Below are positions 21,199-29,858 of a stretch of 64,000 nt of DNA, piece after piece. How positions within the stretch are numbered: the first letter of the stretch is position 1; every line of letters starts with the position of its first letter. This stretch comes from Agrobacterium tumefaciens (GTDB taxonomy: Bacteria > Pseudomonadota > Alphaproteobacteria > Rhizobiales > Rhizobiaceae). The notes under the pieces were generated by a model that ran no database searches, had not been told where the DNA came from, and saw only the letters and a program-made list of their open reading frames with translations. Position numbers and translations under genes: made by a program. The stretch lies in contig NZ_CP039888.1 in the NCBI RefSeq assembly GCF_005221325.1, positions 930,001 to 994,000 of the forward strand, in the 5' to 3' direction.

Positions 21199-21711
21199 AT
21201 GATCAATAGCAAAGTTAAGCCGCAGGCCGTTGTTGCCGACGCACACGAAGATACCATCCGTTCGCTCTACATGGAGTCGCTGCACCTGGTGGAACGCCTC
21301 CACCGCCGCCTCCTCGATGTCATCAAGGACGAATTCGACCGTCAGGGTCGCGATGACGTCAACGCCGTTCAGGCCCTGCTGCTGTTCAACATCGGCAATT
21401 CCGAACTGACGGCCGGCGAACTTCGTTCCCGCGGTTATTACCTCGGCTCGAACGTCTCCTATAACGTCAAGAAGCTGGTCGACCTCGGCCTCATCAACCA
21501 CCAGCGTTCGCGTGTCGACCGCCGCTCGGTCCGCATCAGCCTCACCGAAGAGGGCCAGGAAATCGCCGAAACGGTTGCCCGCCTTTATGAACGCCACGTC
21601 GGCTCGATCGAAAAGGTCGGCGGCATCGGCACCGGCGAGTTCTCCGAAATGAACAAGCTGCTGCAGCGCCTCGATCGCTTCTGGAACGACTCGATCGCTT
21701 ACCGCCTGTAA
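21199..21711 (+). CDS. ldtR: MarR-family regulator LdtR
   Basis: A 170-residue winged-helix regulator. Residues about 50-115 form the MarR DNA-binding unit (LTAGELRSRGYYLGSNVSYNVKKLVDLGLI, then the RSRVDRRSVRISLTEEG wing). It closely resembles LdtR of Rhizobiales and Liberibacter, which controls the L,D-transpeptidase gene ldtP and osmotic tolerance. Here ldtP is the next gene on the same strand, 372 bases downstream, which supports the assignment. A hairpin follows the stop. Confidence 0.92.
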   Translation: MINSKVKPQAVVADAHEDTIRSLYMESLHLVERLHRRLLDVIKDEFDRQGRDDVNAVQALLLFNIGNSELTAGELRSRGYYLGSNVSYNVKKLVDLGLINHQRSRVDRRSVRISLTEEGQEIAETVARLYERHVGSIEKVGGIGTGEFSEMNKLLQRLDRFWNDSIAYRL

Positions 21712-21733
21712 TTCCGCGACGGTTTCACTGTTT

Positions 21734-21762
21734 AAGCCGGGGGCATTCTGTGCTCCCGGCTT
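21734..21762 (+). terminator. Hairpin downstream of ldtR
   Basis: Eight-base arms aagccggg and cccggctt enclose a 13-base loop, 22 bases after the stop. No long T run follows. The rest of 21712-22083 holds no convincing gene; it probably contains the ldtP promoter and operator. Confidence 0.5.
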
Positions 21763-22083
21763 GCGGATTCTACGCGTCACCGCCACGCGTTTTTGCCTGT
21801 CAAGCCCGACCATCCGCAAAGCCTTCGCCCTGTTTTTCAGGGGAACACAGCTTTGTGAGAAGAGGGCCGTGACACGAATCGGCCATATTGATATGGGACG
21901 CGCAAGTCTAAGGAGCCGGCTGTTTCTCCTGTTGTTGCGGCAAGTGCCGATTGTACTGCCAGACACCAGCGCCCTGATCATGCGTATCGGGCATTACCGG
22001 CCGGCAGACACGTTGTACGTGTTTGTTAATCATATTGATTTAGGCATTGTTCAGAATGCCGAAGAGAGTGGCTGGTAGGTAGA

Positions 22084-23415
22084 ATGACAAAGAAATCCGT
22101 TTCCGATCCCGTATCGCGCCGCACGCTTCTGCGTTCGGCGGTTTCCGTTGGTGTTGCCGCGCTTGCCGCGCCGGCCTTGGCGCAGGATGCGTTTAACGAC
22201 CTGATGGGCTCTTCGCGCCGCGGCAACTGGGATGACCAGTTCGACGCCAATACCTCGCGTTCGGCCGTGGGCGTGGTTTCCAACAATCCGGTTCTCGGAC
22301 GGGAAGCCCCGATCTACATGCAGCAGGCGATCATGCAATATCAGCAGATCGTTCAGAATGGTGGCTGGCCGGACGTGCCCACGTCCCAGCAGCGTCTCCA
22401 GATCGGCGTCTCCGATCCTTCCGTGCAGGCGTTGCGCCAGCGACTGATGGTATCGGGCGACCTGCCGCGCGAAGCCGGCATTTCCAGCGCCTTCGATTCC
22501 TATGTCGATGGCGCGCTGAAGCGTTTCCAGGCCCGTCATGGCCTTCCGGCTGATGGCGTCAGCGGCGAATACACCACCAAGGCGCTCAATGTTTCCGCGC
22601 AGATTCGTCTCGCGCAGCTGCAGACCAACCTCGTGCGCATCCAGTCCATGTCCGGTGATCTCGGCCAGCGTCACCTGATGGTGAATATTCCGGCTGCTGC
22701 CATCGAAGCGGTTGAAAATGAGCGCGTCGTCCTGCGCAACACCGCCGTTGTCGGCCGCGCCAGCCGCCCGACCCACGTCATCAATTCCAAGATTTACGAA
22801 GTCATCCTCAATCCTTACTGGACCGCGCCGCGTTCGATCGTCGAAAAGGACATCGTGCCGCTGATGCAGAAGGACCCGACCTATCTGGAGCGGAACAACA
22901 TCCGCCTCATCGACGGCAAGGGACAGGAAGTCTCGCCGACCACGGTCGACTGGTTCGCGCCCAAGGCTCCGAACCTGATGTTCCGTCAGGATCCCGGCAA
23001 GATCAACGCCATGTCCTCGACGAAGATCAACTTCCACAATCCGAACAACGAATATATGCACGATACGCCGCAGCAGGGCCTGTTCAACAAGCTGATGCGT
23101 TTTGAATCGTCCGGTTGCGTGCGCGTGCAGAATGTTCGCGATCTGACGTCCTGGCTGCTGCGCGACACGTCCGGCTGGTCGCGCCAGGAAATGGAACGCG
23201 TCATCGCATCGCGCGTCAACACGCCGATCAAGCTCGCGCAGGAAGTGCCTGTCTATTTCGTCTACATCACCGCATGGTCGGCGAAGGACGGCGTGGTTCA
23301 GTTCCGCGACGATATCTACGGCAAGGACGGCAATGCCGAACTGGCGCTCAACACGACGGCAGGCATGGAGCAGCCGGCAGGTGCGGTGGACGACGATCTC
23401 TTGCCGCGCAACTGA
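22084..23415 (+). CDS. ldtP: L,D-transpeptidase LdtP (YkuD domain)
   Basis: A 443-residue periplasmic cross-linking enzyme that makes 3-3 peptidoglycan links or anchors proteins to peptide stems. It has an N-terminal twin-arginine-like signal (SRRTLLRSAVSVGVAAL, ending ALAQ). A peptidoglycan-binding domain follows (about residues 115-180, VDGALKRFQARHGLPADGVSG). The YkuD catalytic domain covers about 195-390, with the histidine in MHDTPQQGLF and the nucleophile cysteine in SSGCVRVQN. It resembles the YcbB/LdtD class. It is probably regulated by LdtR, encoded just upstream. Confidence 0.93.
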   Translation: MTKKSVSDPVSRRTLLRSAVSVGVAALAAPALAQDAFNDLMGSSRRGNWDDQFDANTSRSAVGVVSNNPVLGREAPIYMQQAIMQYQQIVQNGGWPDVPTSQQRLQIGVSDPSVQALRQRLMVSGDLPREAGISSAFDSYVDGALKRFQARHGLPADGVSGEYTTKALNVSAQIRLAQLQTNLVRIQSMSGDLGQRHLMVNIPAAAIEAVENERVVLRNTAVVGRASRPTHVINSKIYEVILNPYWTAPRSIVEKDIVPLMQKDPTYLERNNIRLIDGKGQEVSPTTVDWFAPKAPNLMFRQDPGKINAMSSTKINFHNPNNEYMHDTPQQGLFNKLMRFESSGCVRVQNVRDLTSWLLRDTSGWSRQEMERVIASRVNTPIKLAQEVPVYFVYITAWSAKDGVVQFRDDIYGKDGNAELALNTTAGMEQPAGAVDDDLLPRN

Positions 23416-23492
23416 TCGGGCTTTTTTGCCGTCAGCGTGGAATTGTGGGCGAGGGGAGAGGTGATCGCTGGAAAGCCGGCCAGTCCCTCCGC

Positions 23493-23579
23493 CGTCATCC
23501 TCGGGCTTGTCCCGAGGATCTAATCACCTATCGTAAAATAGAAGCGTTGCAGATCCTCGGGACAAGCCCGAGGATGACG
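23493..23579. repeat. Palindromic intergenic repeat, copy 1
   Basis: Two perfect 29-base inverted arms (23493-23521 and 23551-23579) are separated by 29 bases. Each arm also contains its own small palindrome (cctcggg...cccgagg). The same core occurs at 50952-51042. This is a dispersed palindromic element common in rhizobial genomes. It lies in the ldtP-glyA gap (23416-23770), which otherwise holds only the glyA leader. Confidence 0.9.
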
Positions 23580-23770
23580 CGAGTGTGTGGCTTGGCCGCG
23601 CATCATCGAAGCGCCGCCTTTATTTTCCGTCGTATCCTGTTTTTCATAAAAACATCTGTCACTTTTCGCCGCAACGTCGCAGTTTGACGGGCAAATCTCG
23701 CTGCCCGTATTGCTCTTGTCCGGGCAGGGCGCTAAGACGCCATCGCATTACTGTTTCAGGAGCCTTCACC

Positions 23771-25060
23771 ATGTCGAACACAGATGCTTTCTTCTCCCGT
23801 CCGCTTGCCGAAGTCGATCCGGATATTTTCGGCGCGATCGAGAAGGAACTGGGTCGCCAGCGCCACGAGATCGAACTGATCGCCTCGGAAAACATCGTTT
23901 CCCGCGCCGTGCTTGAAGCGCAGGGTTCGATCATGACCAACAAATATGCCGAAGGTTATCCGGGCAAGCGTTATTACGGCGGCTGCCAGTTCGTCGACAT
24001 CGCTGAAGAGCTTGCCATCGAACGCGCCAAGAAGCTGTTCGGCGTCAACTTCGCCAACGTCCAGCCGAACTCCGGTTCGCAGATGAACCAGGCCGTGTTC
24101 CTCGCGCTGTTGCAGCCGGGTGATACCTTCATGGGGCTCGACCTGAACTCGGGAGGCCATCTGACGCACGGGTCGCCGGTCAACATGTCCGGCAAGTGGT
24201 TCAATGTCGTGTCCTACGGCGTGCGCGAAGGCGACAACCTGCTCGACATGGACGAAGTGGAGCGCAAGGCCAAGGAAACCCGGCCGAAGCTGATCCTCGC
24301 CGGCGGCACGGCCTATTCGCGCGTCTGGGACTGGAAGCGTTTCCGCGAGATCGCCGATGAAGTCGGCGCTTACCTCATGGTCGACATGGCCCACATCGCC
24401 GGTCTCGTCGCCGGTGGCCAGCATCCGTCGCCGTTCCCGCATTGCCACGTTGCCACCACCACCACGCACAAGTCGCTGCGCGGCCCGCGTGGCGGCATGA
24501 TCCTCACCAATGACGAGGATCTGGCCAAGAAGTTCAACTCGGCAGTATTCCCCGGCCTGCAGGGCGGCCCGCTGATGCATGTCATCGCCGCCAAGGCGGT
24601 TGCCTTCGGTGAAGCATTACAGCCGGAATTCAAGGACTATGCCGCTCAGGTCGTCAAGAACGCCAAGGCACTGGCCGAAACCCTGATCGAAGGCGGCCTC
24701 GATGTCGTCTCCGGCGGCACCGACAACCACCTGATGCTGGTCGATCTCCGCAAGAAGAACGCTACCGGCAAGCGTGCGGAAGCAGCCCTCGGCCGCGCTT
24801 ACGTGACCTGCAACAAAAACGGCATTCCTTTCGACCCGGAAAAGCCTTTCGTCACCTCTGGCGTCCGTCTCGGCACGCCGGCCGGCACGACGCGCGGTTT
24901 CAAGGAAGCGGAATTCCGCGAAATCGGCAAGCTGATCGTCGAGGTTCTCGACGGCCTGAAGGTTGCCAATTCGGACGAGGGCAATGCCTCGGTCGAGGCT
25001 GCGGTGCGTGAAAAGGTTGTCAGCCTGACCGACCGTTTCCCGATGTACCCTTACATGTAA
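23771..25060 (+). CDS. glyA: Serine hydroxymethyltransferase
   Basis: This PLP enzyme interconverts serine and glycine and loads one-carbon units onto tetrahydrofolate. The 429-residue protein starts at [10 protein letters not shown] after an AGGAG site at 23758. The PLP lysine is in [16 protein letters not shown] (about Lys236). Other family blocks are [25 protein letters not shown] and [12 protein letters not shown]. It heads the cluster with nrdR (12-base gap) and the riboflavin genes. Confidence 0.97.
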   Translation: MSNTDAFFSRPLAEVDPDIFGAIEKELGRQRHEIELIASENIVSRAVLEAQGSIMTNKYAEGYPGKRYYGGCQFVDIAEELAIERAKKLFGVNFANVQPNSGSQMNQAVFLALLQPGDTFMGLDLNSGGHLTHGSPVNMSGKWFNVVSYGVREGDNLLDMDEVERKAKETRPKLILAGGTAYSRVWDWKRFREIADEVGAYLMVDMAHIAGLVAGGQHPSPFPHCHVATTTTHKSLRGPRGGMILTNDEDLAKKFNSAVFPGLQGGPLMHVIAAKAVAFGEALQPEFKDYAAQVVKNAKALAETLIEGGLDVVSGGTDNHLMLVDLRKKNATGKRAEAALGRAYVTCNKNGIPFDPEKPFVTSGVRLGTPAGTTRGFKEAEFREIGKLIVEVLDGLKVANSDEGNASVEAAVREKVVSLTDRFPMYPYM

Positions 25061-25072
25061 GGAAAGAAGACG

Positions 25073-25552
25073 ATGCGCTGCCCCTTTTGCGGTTCCGAAG
25101 ACACACAGGTCAAGGACTCGCGTCCGGCGGAGGACAACACCTCCATCCGTCGGCGGCGCATCTGCCCGGATTGCGGCGGCCGCTTCACGACCTATGAGCG
25201 CGTGCAACTGCGCGAGCTGATGGTCATCAAGAAAAGCGGCCGCAAGTTGCCTTTCGATCGGGAAAAGCTGGTGCGATCCTTCGAGATCGCGCTGCGCAAG
25301 CGCCCGGTTGACCGCGACCGGATCGAGCGTGCCGTCTCCGGCATTGCCCGCCGCCTGGAAAGCTCCGGCGAGACGGAAATCCCCTCGGAAGAAATCGGCC
25401 TGCAGGTTCTGGAGGCGCTGAAAAGCCTCGATGACGTGGCTTTTGTGCGCTACGCCTCGGTCTATCGTGATTTCAGCCATGCCGAGGATTTCGAGAACGT
25501 GATTGCCGAAATCAACGCCAAAATCGCCCGCGATACGGACGCCGGAGTGTAG
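25073..25552 (+). CDS. nrdR: Transcriptional repressor NrdR
   Basis: A 159-residue nucleotide-sensing repressor of ribonucleotide reductase genes. The N-terminal zinc ribbon is visible (MRCPFCGS and [16 protein letters not shown], residues 1-45), followed by an ATP-cone domain (about 48-138, [20 protein letters not shown]). The gene order glyA-nrdR-ribD is conserved in alphaproteobacteria. The ribD GTG starts two bases after its stop. Confidence 0.96.
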   Translation: MRCPFCGSEDTQVKDSRPAEDNTSIRRRRICPDCGGRFTTYERVQLRELMVIKKSGRKLPFDREKLVRSFEIALRKRPVDRDRIERAVSGIARRLESSGETEIPSEEIGLQVLEALKSLDDVAFVRYASVYRDFSHAEDFENVIAEINAKIARDTDAGV

Positions 25553-25554
25553 AC

Positions 25555-26799
25555 GTGACGAGCCGTGCCGATGACGAAAAATTCATGGCAAGGGCAATCG
25601 AGGTTTCGCTTCGCCATCAGGGCCAGACGCTGACCAATCCCTCCGTTGGCTGCGTGCTCGTCAAAGACGGGAAAATCATCGCCGAAGCCGTGACCGCCAT
25701 CGGCGGCCGGCCCCATGCTGAACGGCAGGCGCTGGAAATCGCCGGCGAGGCGGCCCGTGGTGCTACCGCCTATGTGACGCTCGAACCATGCTCGCACTGG
25801 GGCAAAACCCCGCCATGCGCCAATGCCCTGGTGGAATACGGCGTCGCCCGTGTGGTGGTGGCGGTGGATGATCCGGATGAGCGCGTTTCGGGCCGCGGCT
25901 ATACGATTTTACGGGATGCCGGCATTGTGGTGGAAACCGGACTGCTGCGTGCCGAGGGGAAGCGGGCGCTTGCCGGTTACCTCACACGCCAGGTGAAAAA
26001 ACGCCCGCATGTGATTCTGAAGCTTGCCGTTTCTGCCGATGGCATGATCGGCCGGGAAGGCGAGGGGCAGGTGGCGATTACCGGTCCTGAGTCGCGGCAT
26101 GCGGTCCATGAACTGCGGGCGCGTTGCGATTGTATTCTCGTCGGTATTCGCACTGCGATAGCGGATGACCCGGAACTGACGGTGCGGATCGCCGGCATGG
26201 AGCAGCGCTCGCCGGTGCGCATCGTGCTGGACCGGCAGTTTGAATTGCCGCTGACGTCGAAGCTGGTGCGGAGTGCGCGTGAAATTCCGGTGGTGGTTGC
26301 CGCTTTACCCCCCTCTGCCCTGCCGGGCATCTCCCCCGCAAGGGGGGAGATCGATGGAGCGCCATCTAGCCCTGCATCGACGGGCAGAGAGGGTGAATCG
26401 AAGGCGAGATTTAAGCGCGAGGCTAGCCCTTTGCCGATCTCCCCCCTTGAGGGGGAGATGCCCGGCCGGGCAGAGGGGGGTAACCCCGACCACCGCCGCC
26501 AACTCCTGAGCAACGCCGGCGTGCAAATCCTAGAAGCGCCATCGCTCGAAAACCTCCTCCACATCCTCGCCGATAGCGGCATGTCGGAACTTCTGGTCGA
26601 AGGCGGCGCCTTTGCCGCAAAATCATTCCTTGAAGCCGGGCTGGTGGACCGTATCATGCTGTTCGAAAGCCCTGTCGTGATCGGTGAGGCCGGCATTGAA
26701 ACGCCGCTTCGTCATGCCGATATCACGGGCGATTATGCTCTGGTCAGCGAAACCGCCTATGGGCCGGATCGCTGCTTCGATTATGAAAGGCCGATTTGA
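25555..26799 (+). CDS. ribD: Riboflavin biosynthesis deaminase/reductase with in-frame insertion
   Basis: RibD performs the deamination and side-chain reduction steps of riboflavin synthesis. The 414-residue protein uses a GTG start two bases after nrdR. The N-terminal deaminase has the zinc motif HAERQAL and EPCSHWGKTPPC (residues about 50-85). The reductase domain spans about 150-410 (ILKLAVSADGMIG, LLVEGGAFAAKSFLEAGLVD). Residues about 251-310 are a low-complexity Pro/Gly/Glu/Arg stretch (ISPARGEI...ISPLEGEMPGRAEGG) encoded by a palindromic DNA element. Without it the protein would be about 354 residues, near the normal family length. The reading frame stays open, so the gene is probably functional. 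Confidence 0.93.
   Translation: MTSRADDEKFMARAIEVSLRHQGQTLTNPSVGCVLVKDGKIIAEAVTAIGGRPHAERQALEIAGEAARGATAYVTLEPCSHWGKTPPCANALVEYGVARVVVAVDDPDERVSGRGYTILRDAGIVVETGLLRAEGKRALAGYLTRQVKKRPHVILKLAVSADGMIGREGEGQVAITGPESRHAVHELRARCDCILVGIRTAIADDPELTVRIAGMEQRSPVRIVLDRQFELPLTSKLVRSAREIPVVVAALPPSALPGISPARGEIDGAPSSPASTGREGESKARFKREASPLPISPLEGEMPGRAEGGNPDHRRQLLSNAGVQILEAPSLENLLHILADSGMSELLVEGGAFAAKSFLEAGLVDRIMLFESPVVIGEAGIETPLRHADITGDYALVSETAYGPDRCFDYERPI
26305..26484. repeat. Palindromic element inserted in frame in ribD
   Basis: Near-perfect inverted arms (26305-26353 and 26433-26484) flank about 80 bases. The arms read taccccctctgccctgccgg and its near complement ending gggcagaggggggtaa, each with an internal hairpin around ctccccc/gggggag. 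The element adds about 60 codons between the strand REIPVVVA and the helix HRRQLLSNAGVQ of the reductase domain. It resembles palindromic elements that land in alphaproteobacterial coding regions, as described for Rickettsia. Confidence 0.85.
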
Positions 26800-27434
26800 T
26801 GTTTACCGGAATTGTCACCGATGTCGGAACCGTGTCCGAGCTGGAAGCGCTGCCGGAGGGTGTCCGCCTGCGCGTGGCGACCAATTACGATCCGAAGACC
26901 ATCGATATGGGCGCATCGATCTCCCATGGCGGCGTGTGCCTGACGGTGACGAAGCTGCCTGATGACGGCAGCAATGAACGCTGGTACGAGGTCGAGGCGT
27001 GGGAAGAGGCGCTGCGCCTCACGACCATTGCAGGCTGGAAACAAGGCACCCACGTCAATCTGGAGCGGGCGCTCAAGATCGGCGACGAACTCGGTGGCCA
27101 CATCGTCTCCGGCCATGTCGATGGCAGGGCGGAAATCCTGTCGGTCGAATCGGAAGGTGAGGCGGTGCGTATTCGCCTGCGCGCGCCTGCGCATCTGGCG
27201 AAATTCGTTGCCCCCAAGGGCTCCGTGGCGCTCGACGGTACGTCGCTCACCGTCAATGCCGTCGAAGGCACCGATTTCGACGTGCTGCTGATCCGTCACA
27301 CGCTTGCCGTGACCACCTGGGGTGAACGACAGCCGGGTGATTTCGTCAATTTCGAAGTCGATACGATGGCGCGTTATGCCGCCAGGCTAGCGGAGTTTCC
27401 TTCGGCGTCAACCCGGCAGGAGCCCATTGCCTGA
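26799..27434 (+). CDS. ribE: Riboflavin synthase alpha chain
   Basis: Dismutates two 6,7-dimethyl-8-ribityllumazines into riboflavin. The 211-residue protein starts MFTGIVTDVG, the family N-terminus; its ATG overlaps the ribD TGA. Two lumazine-binding repeats are visible (about residues 1-95 and 96-195), the second with HIVSGHVDGRAEI and GTSLTVNAVEG. Some annotators would name it ribC or ribE. Confidence 0.95.
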   Translation: MFTGIVTDVGTVSELEALPEGVRLRVATNYDPKTIDMGASISHGGVCLTVTKLPDDGSNERWYEVEAWEEALRLTTIAGWKQGTHVNLERALKIGDELGGHIVSGHVDGRAEILSVESEGEAVRIRLRAPAHLAKFVAPKGSVALDGTSLTVNAVEGTDFDVLLIRHTLAVTTWGERQPGDFVNFEVDTMARYAARLAEFPSASTRQEPIA

Positions 27435-27435
27435 A

Positions 27436-28026
27436 ATGCGGATTCTGGTGGTCCTCGCTCATCCACTGGAGGAAAGCTTCGCCGCGGGCGTTGCGGAGAC
27501 AATACGGCGCAAACTCCTCGCGAACGGGCACACGGTCGATTTCCTGGATCTCTACCGAGAGAATTTCGATCCCCGGCTGACATCTGCCGAGCGCGCCGGT
27601 TATTTTCAGCCGGACTACGATGTTTCGGAGGCCGAGCCCTTCGTCTACCGTCTCCAGCAGGCGGATGGGCTTGTGCTGGTTTTCCCTCAGTGGTGGTTCA
27701 ATTTTCCAGCGATCCTTAAAGGGTATGTCGATAGGGTTTTTGTTCCCGGCGTAGCCTTCGACAACGATCCGGCTGGTGGTCGACTCCGTCCAAAGCTTAA
27801 AAATATTCGCGTGTTGTGGGCCTTTACCACGACTGGCTCTCCATGGTGGATCGTGCATCTATATATGGGTAACCCCGTGAGAAGGCTGCTTGAGCGGGGC
27901 ATCGCTGCATTTTGCGCGAGAGGTCTCGATTTCAAGCTGGTTAATCTCTACGATATGGACCGGTCGAACGAGGAGAAACGACGGGCGCATCTGGCACGAG
28001 TCGAGATGCTGGTCGGTCGCTTGTGA
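27436..28026 (+). CDS. NAD(P)H-dependent quinone-type oxidoreductase, flavodoxin fold
   Basis: A 196-residue protein of the NQO1/KefF/MdaB family, expected to reduce quinones or similar acceptors with FMN or FAD. Features are the opening MRILVVLAHPLEESF with the flavin phosphate loop, the FPQWWFNFPAILKGYVDRVF block (about residues 79-98) and TTTGSPWW. The start at 27436 places the family N-terminus first; a TTG nine bases earlier is possible. It follows ribE by one base, within the riboflavin cluster. Its composition is less GC-rich than its neighbours, suggesting a later insertion. The physiological substrate is unknown. Confidence 0.85.
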   Translation: MRILVVLAHPLEESFAAGVAETIRRKLLANGHTVDFLDLYRENFDPRLTSAERAGYFQPDYDVSEAEPFVYRLQQADGLVLVFPQWWFNFPAILKGYVDRVFVPGVAFDNDPAGGRLRPKLKNIRVLWAFTTTGSPWWIVHLYMGNPVRRLLERGIAAFCARGLDFKLVNLYDMDRSNEEKRRAHLARVEMLVGRL

Positions 28027-28079
28027 GCAGGAAAGCCATTTGCAGTCTACTTTCGGCCAAATGAGGTAGGGAAACCATC

Positions 28080-28712
28080 ATGCCGTCTTTTGAACTGCTG
28101 ACAGCCTTTTTCATCACCACTGCCCTGTTTGCCTATATTCCCGGCCCGGCCATGCTTTATGCGGCCGCGCAAACCATGGCGCGTGGCCGGTTTGCCGGGT
28201 TGATGGCGGTGCTCGGCATCCATGTCGGCTGCTATTTCCATATCTTCGCGGCGGCGGCGGGCCTTTCGGTGCTGTTTCAGGCGGTGCCGTGGCTTTACCT
28301 CGCGGTGAAGCTGTGTGGCGCGCTTTATCTGGTCTGGCTCGGTTTCTCGATGGTGCGCAGCAAGATGGAAGGGGAGGCGGTCAATCTGACCATCGAACCG
28401 AAATCGGCACGTCGCGCGTTCATCGACAGCATCATCGTTGATGTGCTCAACCCGAAGACCGCGCTGTTTTTTCTTGCCTTCCTGCCGCAATTCGTTGATC
28501 CCACCGCCGCCTTTCCTGTCTGGCTGCAGTTCCTGATCCTCGGCATCGCCGTCAATCTCATCTTCTCGTCTGCCGATCTGGTCGGCGTGCTTCTGGCGGG
28601 CGCCATGGTTGGGCGTCTGAAACGATCCAGCACCGTGCAGGCTCTGGCCCGCCGCGCCGCCGGAACGGTGCTCATGGGACTTGGGGTCCATCTGGCCTTC
28701 CAGAAAAGCTGA
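28080..28712 (+). CDS. LysE-family exporter
   Basis: A 210-residue amino-acid or small-molecule exporter with about six membrane segments. The family opening is FFITTALFAYIPGPAMLYAAAQTMARGRFAGL, followed by the LYLVWLGFSMVRS and VDVLNPKTALFFLAFLPQFVDP blocks (about residues 80-140). It lies between the oxidoreductase gene and ribH on the same strand. Substrate not predictable. Confidence 0.9.
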   Translation: MPSFELLTAFFITTALFAYIPGPAMLYAAAQTMARGRFAGLMAVLGIHVGCYFHIFAAAAGLSVLFQAVPWLYLAVKLCGALYLVWLGFSMVRSKMEGEAVNLTIEPKSARRAFIDSIIVDVLNPKTALFFLAFLPQFVDPTAAFPVWLQFLILGIAVNLIFSSADLVGVLLAGAMVGRLKRSSTVQALARRAAGTVLMGLGVHLAFQKS

Positions 28713-28887
28713 TTTTTCAGCCGCACCGCATGCATATCAAGCCTTGCAGGATGCTGTGCAAACGGGTCATGCTGCGCGGGCAATGCATGAAAATACTTGC
28801 CAAGAACGGCCAGCCGTGGTTTGACCGCCGCAAATACCGGTATGATCCGGCGTAAAGCTTTTCGGGAAAATCCCCAGGAACCCTCAC

Positions 28888-29334
28888 ATGTCCAAACCCC
28901 ATCTTCTTATCGTGGAAGCACGTTTTTATGACGATATGGCGGATGCCCTTCTCGAGGGCGCGAAGTTCGCGCTCGAGGAAGCTGGCGCCACCTATGACGT
29001 CATCACCGTTCCCGGCGCGCTGGAAATCCCTGCCGCCATCGCCATGGCGCTCGATGGAGCGGACAATGACGGCACGGAATATGACGGCTTCGTCGCACTC
29101 GGCATGGTCATTCGTGGCGAGACCTATCACTTCGATATCGTCTCCAACGAATCCTCCCGCGCCCTGATGGATCTCGCCGTCAGCGAATCGCTGCCGATCG
29201 GCAACGGCATCCTCACCGTCGAAAATGACGAGCAGGCCTGGGCGCGCGTGCGCCGCTCCGACAAGGACAAGGGCGGTTTCGCTGCCCGTGCGGCGCTCAC
29301 GATGATCGAGCTGAAAAAGAAACTGGGTGGCTGA
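28888..29334 (+). CDS. ribH: 6,7-dimethyl-8-ribityllumazine synthase
   Basis: RibH forms the lumazine precursor from the ribityl-uracil and dihydroxybutanone phosphate. The 148-residue protein has the binding block [15 protein letters not shown] and [20 protein letters not shown] with the catalytic histidine, then [11 protein letters not shown]. Length and fold are typical. It overlaps the region just before nusB, with only four bases between its stop and the nusB ATG. Confidence 0.95.
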   Translation: MSKPHLLIVEARFYDDMADALLEGAKFALEEAGATYDVITVPGALEIPAAIAMALDGADNDGTEYDGFVALGMVIRGETYHFDIVSNESSRALMDLAVSESLPIGNGILTVENDEQAWARVRRSDKDKGGFAARAALTMIELKKKLGG

Positions 29335-29338
29335 ACGC

Positions 29339-29836
29339 ATGTCGGATGTTGAAAACGGCGGCGAACCGCGCCAGCCTTCGGTAAAGCCCGCAAACCAGCG
29401 CGGCGCGGCCCGTCTTGCGGCCGTGCAGGCGCTTTACCAGATGGATGTCGGTGGAACCGGCGTGATGGAAGTCGTTGCCGAATATGAGGCGCACCGTCTG
29501 GGCCAGGAAGTCGATGGCGACACCTACCTGAAGGCCGATCCTTCGTGGTTCCGTTCGATCGTCTCGGGCGTCGTGCGCGATCAGACGAAAATCGATCCGC
29601 TCGTGCGCTCAGCCCTTCTGGAAGACTGGCCGCTTTCGCGTCTCGATGCCACCGTGCGCGCCATCCTGCGTGCCGGCACCTTCGAGATTCTGGAGCGTAA
29701 GGACGTGCCGGTTGCCGTCATCGTCACGGAATATGTCGAAATCGCCCGCGCTTTCTTCGAACATGACGAGCCCAAGCTGGTGAACGCGGTTCTGGACCGC
29801 ATCGCCAAGCAGGTGCGCGGCGAGGCAAAACGCTGA
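29339..29836 (+). CDS. nusB: Transcription antitermination factor NusB
   Basis: NusB joins NusE/S10 on boxA RNA for rRNA antitermination. The 165-residue all-helical protein has [13 protein letters not shown] near residue 20 and the C-terminal [36 protein letters not shown]. The ATG at 29339 is preferred over a GTG four codons earlier that overlaps ribH. The ribH-nusB order is common in bacteria. Confidence 0.95.
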   Translation: MSDVENGGEPRQPSVKPANQRGAARLAAVQALYQMDVGGTGVMEVVAEYEAHRLGQEVDGDTYLKADPSWFRSIVSGVVRDQTKIDPLVRSALLEDWPLSRLDATVRAILRAGTFEILERKDVPVAVIVTEYVEIARAFFEHDEPKLVNAVLDRIAKQVRGEAKR

Positions 29837-29858
29837 AATAAAAACAGGTGAGGAAGAG

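Noticed and set aside
21761-22078. 105-residue plus-strand frame between ldtR and ldtP
   Set aside because: No ribosome-binding site, starts inside the ldtR hairpin, and the arginine/leucine-rich translation looks like a chance reading of intergenic DNA.
23640-23770. Riboswitch in the glyA leader
   Set aside because: Checked for glycine- or SAM-type conserved cores; only short unconvincing hairpins were seen.
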